From CAZEAP01 sp964510315 (GTDB taxonomy: Bacteria > Planctomycetota > Brocadiia > SM23-32): a stretch of DNA of 14,092 nucleotides. The DNA lies in NCBI GenBank assembly GCA_964510315.1, contig CAZEAP010000048.1:1-14092 (forward strand), read 5' to 3'. The translations under genes and the position numbers were made by a program. Shown piece after piece: positions 1-9,048 of the stretch (the first letter of the stretch is position 1; the number at the start of each line of letters is the position of its first letter). The notes beneath the pieces are model-generated. The model was not told where the DNA came from and did no database searches. It saw only the letters and a list, made by a program, of their open reading frames with translations.

Positions 1-240
1 GTGGCGGTGCTTCCAGCGCCGCCTGCTGTTCGCGCACGCTAAACATGTACCCCCCAACGGGGGTCACCCCGGGCTACGTCTGATTCGTCCGCCTGAGGGC
101 GGCCTCAACGGACGACGCCACGGTAAGGGTGGGCCTGTCCCGCCTCAGGCCCTACGCGGTTTCACATAAGTGCCCCCAGGACTGCGCCCTGGGCTGGTAT
201 GCGGCGCGGCTCCGAGCGGAGCGCTTGCTACTACCGGAGA
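1..240 (+). ncRNA. Unidentified run of GC-rich hairpins, possible structured RNA
   Basis: No convincing gene lies here, but the + strand folds into successive stem-loops: 3-10 with 16-23 (8 pairs, one G-U), 50-55 with 59-64, a nested stem 86-90 with 110-114 around an inner hairpin of 5 pairs, 131-137 with 146-152 (7 pairs, perfect), 175-180 with 188-193 (6 pairs), and an imperfect longer stem around 197-231 capped by GCTCC-GAGC-GGAGC. This density is compatible with a structured RNA whose 5' end lies outside the window, or with a leader of ppdK. I could not match it to tmRNA, RNase P RNA, 6S RNA, SRP RNA or a common riboswitch. A frame open from base 2 to a stop at 167-169 is Arg/Pro/Gly-rich and could be the end of an upstream gene, but its composition argues against that. 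GC-rich DNA forms hairpins by chance, so confidence is low. Confidence 0.25.
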
Positions 241-447
241 GACACGGCCGTAACTGGGAATGACTCAGGGGCCGCTCAACTTGCAGGGCTCTGGCAGATG
301 TGTTAGTCTCTCTCGGTCGTGCGGGTGGGGGCGGCGGAGCCTGCGCTGCCGGCCCTCAGCGGCCGGTGTCGTGCTGCTGGTCCGTAACGCGAGCCCGCGG
401 CGGTGTTCCTCAAGGAAGCTATGTTTAACGGTGACTGAAAGGAGTCC
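241..447 (+). other. Leader region of ppdK, no gene recognised
   Basis: This stretch precedes ppdK and holds no believable gene; a short frame at 260-457 is Arg/Ser/Cys-rich and looks spurious. A perfect 6-pair hairpin (349-354 with 361-366, loop CTCAGC) sits in its middle. A dyad TTCCT-CA-AGGAA occupies 406-417, about 30 bases before the start codon, and could be an operator. I found no promoter here as good as those elsewhere in the window: TTGCAG at 281-286 has only a poor -10 partner. The Shine-Dalgarno AAGGAG is at 439-444. Confidence 0.4.
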
Positions 448-3288
<2,841 letters not shown>

Positions 3289-3322
3289 GGTCGCGCCGCA
3301 AGCAAGGCGGGTCCTGTCGCGC

Positions 3323-3351
3323 TGCCTGCCCGTGCTGCGGAGGGGCAGGCA
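3323..3351 (+). terminator. Hairpin after ppdK, possible terminator
   Basis: A perfect 9-pair stem, TGCCTGCCC (3323-3331) with GGGCAGGCA (3343-3351), closes an 11-base loop 35 bases after the ppdK stop. No T-run follows, so it is not a classical intrinsic terminator. Its position directly before the next promoter supports a transcription-boundary role, or simply protection of the mRNA 3' end. Confidence 0.45.
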
Positions 3352-3353
3352 AC

Positions 3354-3382
3354 TTGCCCGCCCAACTCTGCAATCCTATAAT
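3354..3382 (+). promoter_or_regulatory. Sigma70-type promoter of the lipoprotein-tsaB-usp unit, with dyad over the -10
   Basis: TTGCCC (3354-3359) and a perfect TATAAT (3377-3382) are separated by 17 bases, so transcription should begin near 3389, about 33 bases before the lipoprotein start. A perfect inverted repeat, CTGCAAT (3368-3374) with ATTGCAG (3381-3387), straddles the -10 box and would suit repressor binding. Confidence 0.7.
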
Positions 3383-3422
3383 TGCAGGCGGCACCGATTC
3401 CCTCTCATCAGGCCGACCGCTC

Positions 3423-4037
3423 ATGAGAAAGTCCGCCCTCCTCATTTGCCTGCTCATTTGGGCGGTTCTGTGCGCCGGATGCGGCGTGCGCTCCACTTTT
3501 CGGCTCCGCGACTCCGGGAGCTTCGCGGCCACCCCGGACGGGCCGTGCGCCGTCCTCCGAGTAACCCGCGAGCCACATGGCCCTTCGCGCACGGGGAAAA
3601 CCACCTGGGGTAAGCTCCACACGCCCAGCGGTGGGCAAGTTTTTGCCGAAAGGCTCGCCTATATTGCGCACCGCGAGGGCGGCCTTGAGGTCATCCCGGC
3701 CCCCCAGGTGACCGAGCGGCTCGAGGAGGCCGGCGCGGAGCCCACTCTCCAGCCCACCGACGAGCAGCTCAGGGCCTACGCCGAAGCCCTCGGCCTGAAT
3801 TCCTACCTGACCGCGCACCTGGAGCGTTCCGAACTCCACTACCGCTGGTTCTGGCAATGGGCGGTGGTCAGCTTCGATCTGGCCTGCCACCGTGCAGAAG
3901 ACGACGAGTTGATCTGGCGGGTAGAGGTCCTGCGCCAGGGCCGCTTTGTCAGTGACAGGGAGCTGACCACCGACGCCCTCACGCAGACCTTCCAGCACCT
4001 CAGGGAGAAGGAGTCGCCGGGGGGCGAGACGAAATGA
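3423..4037 (+). CDS. Predicted lipoprotein of unknown function
   Basis: The product has 204 residues. It begins with a basic N-terminus (MRK), a hydrophobic stretch to about residue 16, and LCAGC ending at Cys20, which resembles a lipoprotein signal cleaved before that Cys. The -3 residue is Cys rather than the usual Leu/Val/Ile, so the lipobox is not perfect. After cleavage the protein would be anchored in a membrane outside the cytoplasm. The mature part alternates helices and strands (AERLAYIAHREGGLEVIPAP, then LGLNSYLTAHLERSE, WAVVSFDLAC and ELIWRVEVLRQG). That layout recalls small envelope lipoproteins of the LpoB/FlgO/CsgG-like type, an inference from layout only. The start at 3423 is chosen because it gives the signal peptide; an in-frame start at 3354 would overlap the promoter. 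The Shine-Dalgarno is weak. Its last 4 bases overlap tsaB (ATGA), implying translational coupling. Confidence 0.75.
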   Translation: MRKSALLICLLIWAVLCAGCGVRSTFRLRDSGSFAATPDGPCAVLRVTREPHGPSRTGKTTWGKLHTPSGGQVFAERLAYIAHREGGLEVIPAPQVTERLEEAGAEPTLQPTDEQLRAYAEALGLNSYLTAHLERSELHYRWFWQWAVVSFDLACHRAEDDELIWRVEVLRQGRFVSDRELTTDALTQTFQHLREKESPGGETK

Positions 4038-4735
4038 TTGCGCTCGGCATCGAGACCAGCGGTCGCATCGGCAGCGTCGCCCTCTGCGACGAGGAGAGGC
4101 CCCTCGCCTCCTATACTTTCCCGGAGGGCGCCCGGCACGCCCGCGACATCGTGCCGGCCGTGGACGACGTCGTGGCTCGCGCCGGCCTGACCAGGGAACA
4201 GATCGCGGCCGTCGCCGTCAGCCGGGGACCGGGTTCCTTCACCGGCCTGCGGGTCGGGGTGACCTGCGCCAAGCTCCTTGCCTGGACCCTGGGGTGGAAG
4301 TGCGTGGGAGTCCCTTCTCTGGAGGTCCTGGCGCAGAACGTCAACCCCGGCGAATACGCCGAGTGTACTCACACGTGCCCCGTGCTGGACGCCCGCCGGG
4401 GGAAGGTCCACGGCGCACTGTTCCAGTGGGAGGGCGGCTGGCGAGATGCCACGGGTGTGCTCTGCCTCGCCCCGGAAGAGCTGGCGGAGCGCCTGCCGGA
4501 AGGCACGCTGGTGTTCGGAAGCGGCGTCGCTGCCGCGCCGCAGGTATTCACAGACGGACATTTCCGCATCGGCGAGGAGACCCTCCGGGTGGCCCGGGCG
4601 GAGACCGTTGCCCGCCTCGGCATCCGGCGGATAGCCGCCGGGCGGGACGTTGACCCAATGCAACTGGTTCCTCACTACCACCGGGCCACCGGACCGGAAG
4701 AAAAGCTGGAGGCCGGCCGCCTGCGCGGCTACTAA
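4034..4735 (+). CDS. tsaB: tRNA threonylcarbamoyladenosine biosynthesis protein TsaB
   Basis: TsaB is the scaffold partner of TsaD and TsaE in transferring threonylcarbamoyl onto A37 of ANN-decoding tRNAs, in the cytoplasm. The 233 residues match the usual length (about 230). Family marks visible are the N-terminal ASKHA-fold strand IALGIETSGRIGSVAL (2-17), His35 in EGARHARDIVPAVDDV, and the signature GPGSFTGLRVG at 65-75. It lacks the metal-binding histidines expected of the catalytic paralogue TsaD, and its length also excludes TsaD. Its ATG lies inside the end of the upstream lipoprotein gene, and the universal stress gene follows after 26 bases, so the three are probably co-transcribed from the promoter at 3354-3382. 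The tsaD and tsaE partners are not in this window. Confidence 0.95.
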   Translation: MIALGIETSGRIGSVALCDEERPLASYTFPEGARHARDIVPAVDDVVARAGLTREQIAAVAVSRGPGSFTGLRVGVTCAKLLAWTLGWKCVGVPSLEVLAQNVNPGEYAECTHTCPVLDARRGKVHGALFQWEGGWRDATGVLCLAPEELAERLPEGTLVFGSGVAAAPQVFTDGHFRIGEETLRVARAETVARLGIRRIAAGRDVDPMQLVPHYHRATGPEEKLEAGRLRGY

Positions 4736-4761
4736 GCCCCTTTACTCCGCGGGAGAGAGAG

Positions 4762-5232
4762 ATGAACCCCGTCCAGGTCGAGAAAATCCTTGCGCCAGTC
4801 GACTTCTCGGAGTGCTCCGAGCACGCCCTCGATTATGCGCTGGCGCTGGCGCAACTCTTCGAGGCGGAACTCGTGCTCCTGCACGTGGTGGAGTTGCCCT
4901 TCCTGCCTTCCTACTCGATGGCTGGAGTGCCCGACCTCAGCCTGCCGGTGGAGCAGTTGGAGGAAACCGGAAGGCAGCGTATGGAGAAGATGCTGGAGGA
5001 ATGCCGTGAGAGCTATCCCCGGGTGGAAGCCGACATACGCACCGGTGCCCCCTTCGTGGAGGTCATCGATTTTGCAAGAGAAAACGAGATGGACCTCGTC
5101 GTTATGGGCACCCACGGTCGGTCGGGGTTGAAGGAACTTCTCATCGGCAGCGTGGCCGAGAAAGTCGTCCGCAAGGCCCCCTGCCCGGTCCTCACCGTCA
5201 GGCATCCGGAGCAATCCTTCGAGATGCCGTGA
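4762..5232 (+). CDS. Universal stress protein, UspA family, ATP-binding type
   Basis: This single Usp domain of 156 residues is expected to be a cytoplasmic dimer, made in stress or stationary phase in many bacteria; its precise role is not known from sequence. The N-terminal strand KILAPVDFSECSEHAL includes the conserved Asp14. The C-terminal nucleotide-binding motif G-2X-G-9X-G-S is exact: Gly116, Gly119, Gly129 and Ser130, in GTHGRSGLKELLIGS. It is followed by APCPVLTVRHP, the usual last strand. This places it with the ATP-binding UspFG-like class rather than the E. coli UspA class that lacks ATP binding. A purine-rich Shine-Dalgarno (GGGAGAGAGAG) lies directly before the ATG. It is the last gene of the lipoprotein-tsaB-usp unit. 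Confidence 0.95.
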   Translation: MNPVQVEKILAPVDFSECSEHALDYALALAQLFEAELVLLHVVELPFLPSYSMAGVPDLSLPVEQLEETGRQRMEKMLEECRESYPRVEADIRTGAPFVEVIDFARENEMDLVVMGTHGRSGLKELLIGSVAEKVVRKAPCPVLTVRHPEQSFEMP

Positions 5233-5245
5233 GGGCGAGTCAGAC

Positions 5246-5262
5246 GCGGGTTCGGCGCCCGC
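5246..5262 (+). terminator. Short hairpin after the universal stress gene
   Basis: GCGGG (5246-5250) pairs with CCCGC (5258-5262) around a 7-base loop, 13 bases after the stop codon and just before the pyrE promoter. There is no T-run and the stem is only 5 pairs, so a terminator role rests mainly on position. Confidence 0.25.
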
Positions 5263-5269
5263 TGCCCGG

Positions 5270-5298
5270 TTGTCATCAACCTGCGCGACGGCTATAAT
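5270..5298 (+). promoter_or_regulatory. Strong sigma70-type promoter of the pyrE-purB unit, with dyad over the -35
   Basis: TTGTCA (5270-5275) and TATAAT (5293-5298) are separated by exactly 17 bases, giving 11 of 12 consensus positions and a start near 5305, about 45 bases before pyrE. A dyad GGTTG-TCAT-CAACC (5268-5281) is centred on the -35 box and could be an operator. Confidence 0.8.
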
Positions 5299-5349
5299 CC
5301 GGGGCGGCGAAGCCGGAAACATCGCCTCTGCTTAAAACCACGGGACCCC

Positions 5350-5880
5350 ATGAACAGGCAAGAGCTGGCCGAACGGCTGAAGGAAGCGGCCTACCTGGAG
5401 GGCGAGTTCGTGCTGCGCAGCGGTCGGAAAAGCGATTTTTACTTCGACAAATACCTCTTCGAGACACGGCCCGACCTGCTGGGGGCGGTGGCCGAGCATC
5501 TGGCCGGCATGCTGCCCGATGGGACCGACCGGCTGGCCGGCGCCGAACTGGGCGGTGTACCCCTCGCTGCCGCCGTGGCCCTGGAGACCGGCCTGCCCTA
5601 CCTGATCGTCCGCAAGGAAAGCAAGGATTACGGCACGGCCAACCGAATCGAGGGAGAGCCCCCGGAGGGCCGGCGCGTCGTCCTGCTGGAGGACGTGACC
5701 ACCACCGGCGGGGCCGCCCTGAAGGCCGTCGAAGCGCTGGTTGAGGCAGGCGCCGCCGAGGTGTCCGTCCTCCTTGTCCTGGACCGTCAGGAAGGCGCGG
5801 AAGAAGCCTTCGCACAGGCCGGCGTGCCCTACCGCGCACTGTTCACCGCCGAACAGATGGGCATCGGCAAAAACCGGTGA
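5350..5880 (+). CDS. pyrE: Orotate phosphoribosyltransferase
   Basis: The enzyme joins orotate to PRPP to give orotidine 5'-phosphate and pyrophosphate, the fifth step of pyrimidine synthesis, in the cytoplasm. The 176 residues fall within the short bacterial/archaeal OPRT range. Visible family features are the N-terminal FVLRSGRKSDFYFDK (20-34), typical of OPRT and separating it from other type I phosphoribosyltransferases; the catalytic-loop motif RKESKDYGTANRIEG (88-102); and the PRPP-binding loop VVLLEDVTTTGGAAL with the acidic pair Glu114-Asp115. The promoter at 5270-5298 precedes it, and the Shine-Dalgarno is weak. purB follows after 49 bases, apparently in the same transcript. The PRPP it consumes could come from the synthetase at 11443-12561. 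Confidence 0.93.
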   Translation: MNRQELAERLKEAAYLEGEFVLRSGRKSDFYFDKYLFETRPDLLGAVAEHLAGMLPDGTDRLAGAELGGVPLAAAVALETGLPYLIVRKESKDYGTANRIEGEPPEGRRVVLLEDVTTTGGAALKAVEALVEAGAAEVSVLLVLDRQEGAEEAFAQAGVPYRALFTAEQMGIGKNR

Positions 5881-5929
5881 GCTGCCTGGTTCCCCGACGT
5901 TTTCCGCGAGCAACCGGACGACTGAGCAT

Positions 5930-7378
5930 ATGAGCCGAGAGGAAGCCAGCGAGAATCAATACCGATCCCCTTTTGTGACCCGCTGGGCGGGTCAGGAGAT
6001 GCTCCACAACTGGAGCGACCTGAAGAAGTTCCGCACCTGGAGGCGTCTGTGGATCGCCCTGGCCGAGGCGCAGAAGGAGCTGGGCCTGGACATAAGCGAG
6101 GAGCAGCTCGACGAGTTGAGGGCGAAACGGGACGACATCAACTTCGATGTTGCCGCCGAGAAGGAGCGCGAAATCCGCCATGACGTCATGGCCCACGTCT
6201 ATGCCTACGGCGAGCAATGTCCCAGGGCGCGGGGCATCATCCATCTCGGGGCGACCAGCGCCTTCGTCGGCGACAACACCGACCTTATCCTGATGCGCGA
6301 CGGCCTGAAGCTACTGACCGGCCCGCTGGGACGGGCCTGCCGCAACCTTATGGAGTTCGCCCGCCGCCACCGGGAGACGCCCTGTCTCGGCTACACGCAC
6401 TTCCAGCCCGCCCAGCCCACCACCGTCGGCAAACGGGCCTGCCTCTGGCTGCAGGACCTCCTGGAGGCCCTTCAGGCCATCGACGAAGAGTCCGCTCAGA
6501 TGCCTTTCCGCGGCGTCAAGGGCACCACCGGCACCCAGGCCAGCTACCTCGCCTTGTTCGACGGCGACGCCGAGACGGTCAAGAAGCTGGACTCCCTGGT
6601 GGCCGAGAAGATGGGTTTCTCAAGGACGTTCCCCGTGACCGGGCAGACCTATCCCCGCTCGCTGGACTACCGGGTGCTGAGCGTGCTGGCCCGGCTGGCC
6701 GCCGCCTCCCACAAGCTGGCGGTCGACATACGACTGCTGGCGAGTCACAAGGAGCTGGAGGAACCGTTCGGAAAGAAGCAGGTGGGCTCCTCCGCGATGG
6801 CCTACAAGCGCAACCCCATGCGGTGCGAGAGGATAACCGCCCTCTCCCGGTTCCTGCTGAACACCGTCCAGCACGCCGCCTTTACCGCCGCCGACCAGTG
6901 GCTGGAGCGGACGCTGGACGACTCCGCCATTCGGCGCCTCTCGCTTCCGGAGGGCTTCCTCGCCGCCGACTCCATCGCGCGGATTTTGGCCAACGTTACC
7001 TCCGGCCTCGTGGTGAACGAGCAGGTTATCCGGCGGCGCGTCCGGGCCGAGTTGCCCTTTATGGCCACCGAGAACATACTGATGGCCGCCGTTAAGGCGG
7101 GCGGCGACCGCCAGGAGCTGCACGATCGCATCCGGCGGCACGCGTTGGCCGCCGCCAAACGGGTTAAGTCCGAGGGCGCCGAAAACGACCTGCTGAAGCG
7201 CATCCGGGAAGACGAAACCTTCAGCGCCGTCCACGACCACCTGGACGAACTGGTGAAGCCTGAGGCGTTCGTCGGCCGGGCGCCCGCACAGGTGGAGGAA
7301 TTCCTGGCCGAGGTAGCCGAGCCCGCGCTGGAGCAGTTACCGGAGGCGGAGACCGAGTCCGACCGCCTGCGCGTGTGA
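5930..7378 (+). CDS. purB: Adenylosuccinate lyase, human-type subclass
   Basis: This 482-residue enzyme of the fumarase/aspartase superfamily removes fumarate from SAICAR and from adenylosuccinate, two steps of purine synthesis. Conserved regions are RHDVMAHV, IIHLGATSAFVGDNTDL, GYTHFQPAQPTTVGKR with catalytic-acid His157, and the mobile signature loop GSSAMAYKRNPMRCERI with Ser287/Ser288. From memory the protein tracks animal ADSL along its length (FRTWRRLWIALAEA, FRGVKGTTGTQAS, ELPFMATENILMA), rather than the shorter Bacillus or the E. coli types; an alignment is needed to confirm this. The ATG at 5930 is chosen because an upstream extension to 5741 would read through the end of pyrE in another frame and lacks family sequence. 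The Shine-Dalgarno is weak, which suggests coupling to pyrE. Confidence 0.97.
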   Translation: MSREEASENQYRSPFVTRWAGQEMLHNWSDLKKFRTWRRLWIALAEAQKELGLDISEEQLDELRAKRDDINFDVAAEKEREIRHDVMAHVYAYGEQCPRARGIIHLGATSAFVGDNTDLILMRDGLKLLTGPLGRACRNLMEFARRHRETPCLGYTHFQPAQPTTVGKRACLWLQDLLEALQAIDEESAQMPFRGVKGTTGTQASYLALFDGDAETVKKLDSLVAEKMGFSRTFPVTGQTYPRSLDYRVLSVLARLAAASHKLAVDIRLLASHKELEEPFGKKQVGSSAMAYKRNPMRCERITALSRFLLNTVQHAAFTAADQWLERTLDDSAIRRLSLPEGFLAADSIARILANVTSGLVVNEQVIRRRVRAELPFMATENILMAAVKAGGDRQELHDRIRRHALAAAKRVKSEGAENDLLKRIREDETFSAVHDHLDELVKPEAFVGRAPAQVEEFLAEVAEPALEQLPEAETESDRLRV

Positions 7379-7416
7379 CTTCGCTTCGATCCCCCTGACC
7401 GGAACGAGAGACGCGG

Positions 7417-8508
7417 ATGGCCCAGAAAAGCAGTTCAAAGTGGTTGTGGGGCTGCCTTGGTGGCTGCTTCGGCCTTGTACTGGCCGCAGGCGGCGGAACG
7501 GCGATTCTGATCTGGTACGCCGTCCATGCTATACCCGTGGTACCGCCGGAGACCTTTATCACTCCGCAGGCCGACGGCTTCATCCTGGTGCGCATCGACC
7601 CGCAGGACAGGTCCGCCGCCGAGATGCTGCTGCGCGTGGCTACCCACCCGGAATTGCAGCGGGCCGCCCGAAACCGGCAGATGAAGGAATTGCAGCAAGA
7701 ACTCCCGCAGGCCGCCGAGGGGATTACGAAACTCGCCCCCCTCCAAATGGTCGCCCTCTGGCGATCCGTCCAGGGCGAGGAGAAGATGCACTGGGCGGCG
7801 GCCGCCTCAACGTATCGGTACGGCAACGTCATGAGGTTCATGCTCCGCAGCATACGAGGCAACGTGCTGGAGGAGTACCAGGATGTCCTCATCCGGCAGC
7901 CGGCCGCCGGAAGCGGCGCGGTCGCCGCACGGAGCAACAACTTTATGTGGGCCAGTGACCAGGCAATCGTCAAGACCTGGGTGGACCGCCTCATCAAACA
8001 GCGCGAGGGCGCGCCCGGCCAGGCCGGCGTACCATCGGTCGGCCCGCAGTTGCAGGCCGCTTACGGGCGGCTTGACACGACCCTGCCGTTCCTGTTCGTT
8101 TCCCTCAACGAGCAGGGGGAACTGGAGCGGATGGCCCGGAAGCTGCTGCCTCCGGACGTCCTGACCCGGGCCGGGGAAACCGGCCTCCCGGTGGAGAGCA
8201 TCGCTTCCGTCAGCGCCCAGTTGGCTCCCGTCGGCGGGGAGGAGGGCGAACTGACCGTCTGGGTCGAATGCGCCGACAAGCAGAAGACCGACTCGCTGGA
8301 GGCCGGTCTTCGGCCTCTCCTGCAGCTTGTCCCCGAGCAGATCCAGGCTCCCCCGCCGGAGGTGGCGCGGGAGTCGGAGACGCTTCTGCGGGTGGACTGG
8401 CAGATCGACAGGCTGCCGGACCGCATTGCCCGCCTGCTGGCCGACCTCATCGAGCGGGCGGAGGGCCCAGCCCCGGCCGGGCCTACTCCCCCATCACCTT
8501 CACAATAA
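7417..8508 (+). CDS. Unrecognised single-pass membrane protein
   Basis: I do not recognise this 363-residue product. A basic N-terminal stretch (SSSK) is followed by one long hydrophobic, Gly-rich segment at about residues 10-38 (from GCLGGCFGLVL to AILIWYAV). This is either an uncleaved signal anchor or a transmembrane helix. The remaining roughly 320 residues would lie outside the cytoplasm and appear soluble, with mixed helices and strands (for example LPFLFVSLNEQGELERMARKL and GELTVWVECADKQKTDSLEAG). The tail, about 350-363, is Pro/Ser-rich and probably disordered. No catalytic motif, repeat or Cys pair is visible outside the membrane segment. The layout resembles uncharacterised envelope proteins of the DUF3352 sort, but that is a guess. 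It starts 38 bases after purB and is probably co-transcribed with it. Its 3' end overlaps the convergent YjbQ gene by 26 bases. Confidence 0.8.
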   Translation: MAQKSSSKWLWGCLGGCFGLVLAAGGGTAILIWYAVHAIPVVPPETFITPQADGFILVRIDPQDRSAAEMLLRVATHPELQRAARNRQMKELQQELPQAAEGITKLAPLQMVALWRSVQGEEKMHWAAAASTYRYGNVMRFMLRSIRGNVLEEYQDVLIRQPAAGSGAVAARSNNFMWASDQAIVKTWVDRLIKQREGAPGQAGVPSVGPQLQAAYGRLDTTLPFLFVSLNEQGELERMARKLLPPDVLTRAGETGLPVESIASVSAQLAPVGGEEGELTVWVECADKQKTDSLEAGLRPLLQLVPEQIQAPPPEVARESETLLRVDWQIDRLPDRIARLLADLIERAEGPAPAGPTPPSPSQ

Positions 8509-8896
8509 GCCGCTTGGGGCGCTGTCCGTCGAACTCCGCGTAGTAAATCTGCTGCCACGGCCCCAGGTCCATCCGACCCTCGGTGACGGGAACGATCACC
8601 TCGTGTCCCATCAGCAGGTTCTTCAGGTGGGCGTCCCCGTTGGTCTCTCCGGTCCGGTGGTGGTGGTAATCGGGTCCCTCGGGCGCGAGCTTCTGGAGCC
8701 ATTCCTCGATGTCCCGGATCAGCCCCTGCTCGGCGTCATTGACGTAGACCCCCGCCGTTATGTGCATGGCGGAGACCAGCGCCATCCCCTCGGCGATCCC
8801 GCTGGCTTCGACGACGCCGGCCACCCGTTCGGTGATGTTGATGTATTCCCGGTGCTCGCGCGTGTTGAACGTGAAATACTCCGTGTGAGACTCCAT
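8483..8896 (-). CDS. YjbQ/UPF0047 family protein
   Basis: This small soluble protein of 137 residues matches the near-universal YjbQ (UPF0047) family. Family members form trimers with a His-lined metal site; some show weak thiamin phosphate synthase activity, but the cellular role is unsettled. Visible features are MHITAGVYVND with His45, YHHHRTGETNGDAHLKNLLMG with His78-80 and His90, and the C-terminal GPWQQIYYAEFDGQRPKRL, typical of the family's last strands. Family length is usually 130-140 residues. The ATG at 8896 has an excellent GGGAGGAA six bases upstream, whereas an extension to 8950 adds Arg-rich sequence foreign to the family. It is the only clear minus-strand gene here. It diverges from the sulfatase and converges on the gene at 7417-8508. 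Confidence 0.93.
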   Translation of the reverse strand: MESHTEYFTFNTREHREYINITERVAGVVEASGIAEGMALVSAMHITAGVYVNDAEQGLIRDIEEWLQKLAPEGPDYHHHRTGETNGDAHLKNLLMGHEVIVPVTEGRMDLGPWQQIYYAEFDGQRPKRLIVKVMGE

Positions 8897-8950
8897 CGGT
8901 TCCTCCCGGAAAACTCGCTGCAGGTACGGCCGCCCCTGCCGGGCCGGCAC

Positions 8951-8979
8951 ATGCTACCCCGAGGGCGCCCAATCCGCAA
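8951..8979 (-). promoter_or_regulatory. Candidate promoter of the YjbQ gene
   Basis: On the minus strand TTGCGG (8974-8979) and TAGCAT (8951-8956) are 17 bases apart, placing the start about 50 bases before the YjbQ ATG. The match is moderate (3 of 6 and 4 of 6). Confidence 0.4.
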
Positions 8980-8984
8980 CCGGC

Positions 8985-9013
8985 TTGACGGCCCGCCCGT
9001 TCGGGATTAAACT
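8985..9013 (+). promoter_or_regulatory. Candidate promoter of the sulfatase gene
   Basis: TTGACG (8985-8990, 5 of 6) and TAAACT (9008-9013, 4 of 6) are 17 bases apart, so the transcript would start near 9020, about 30 bases before the ATG. The -35 box lies five bases from that of the divergent candidate promoter. Confidence 0.5.
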
Positions 9014-9048
9014 GCGTCGATTTCTTGTTCCCGAGGAGGCTCCGTACC

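Noticed and set aside
1..240. tmRNA or RNase P RNA
   Set aside because: No GGTTCGA-type T-arm or tag ending in Ala-Ala was found for tmRNA, and the conserved GAAAGTCC and CAGAA..GGCTTA blocks of RNase P RNA are missing.
5741..5929. Extension of purB to an upstream start
   Set aside because: The extra 63 residues come from the end of pyrE read in another frame and have no match to adenylosuccinate lyase.
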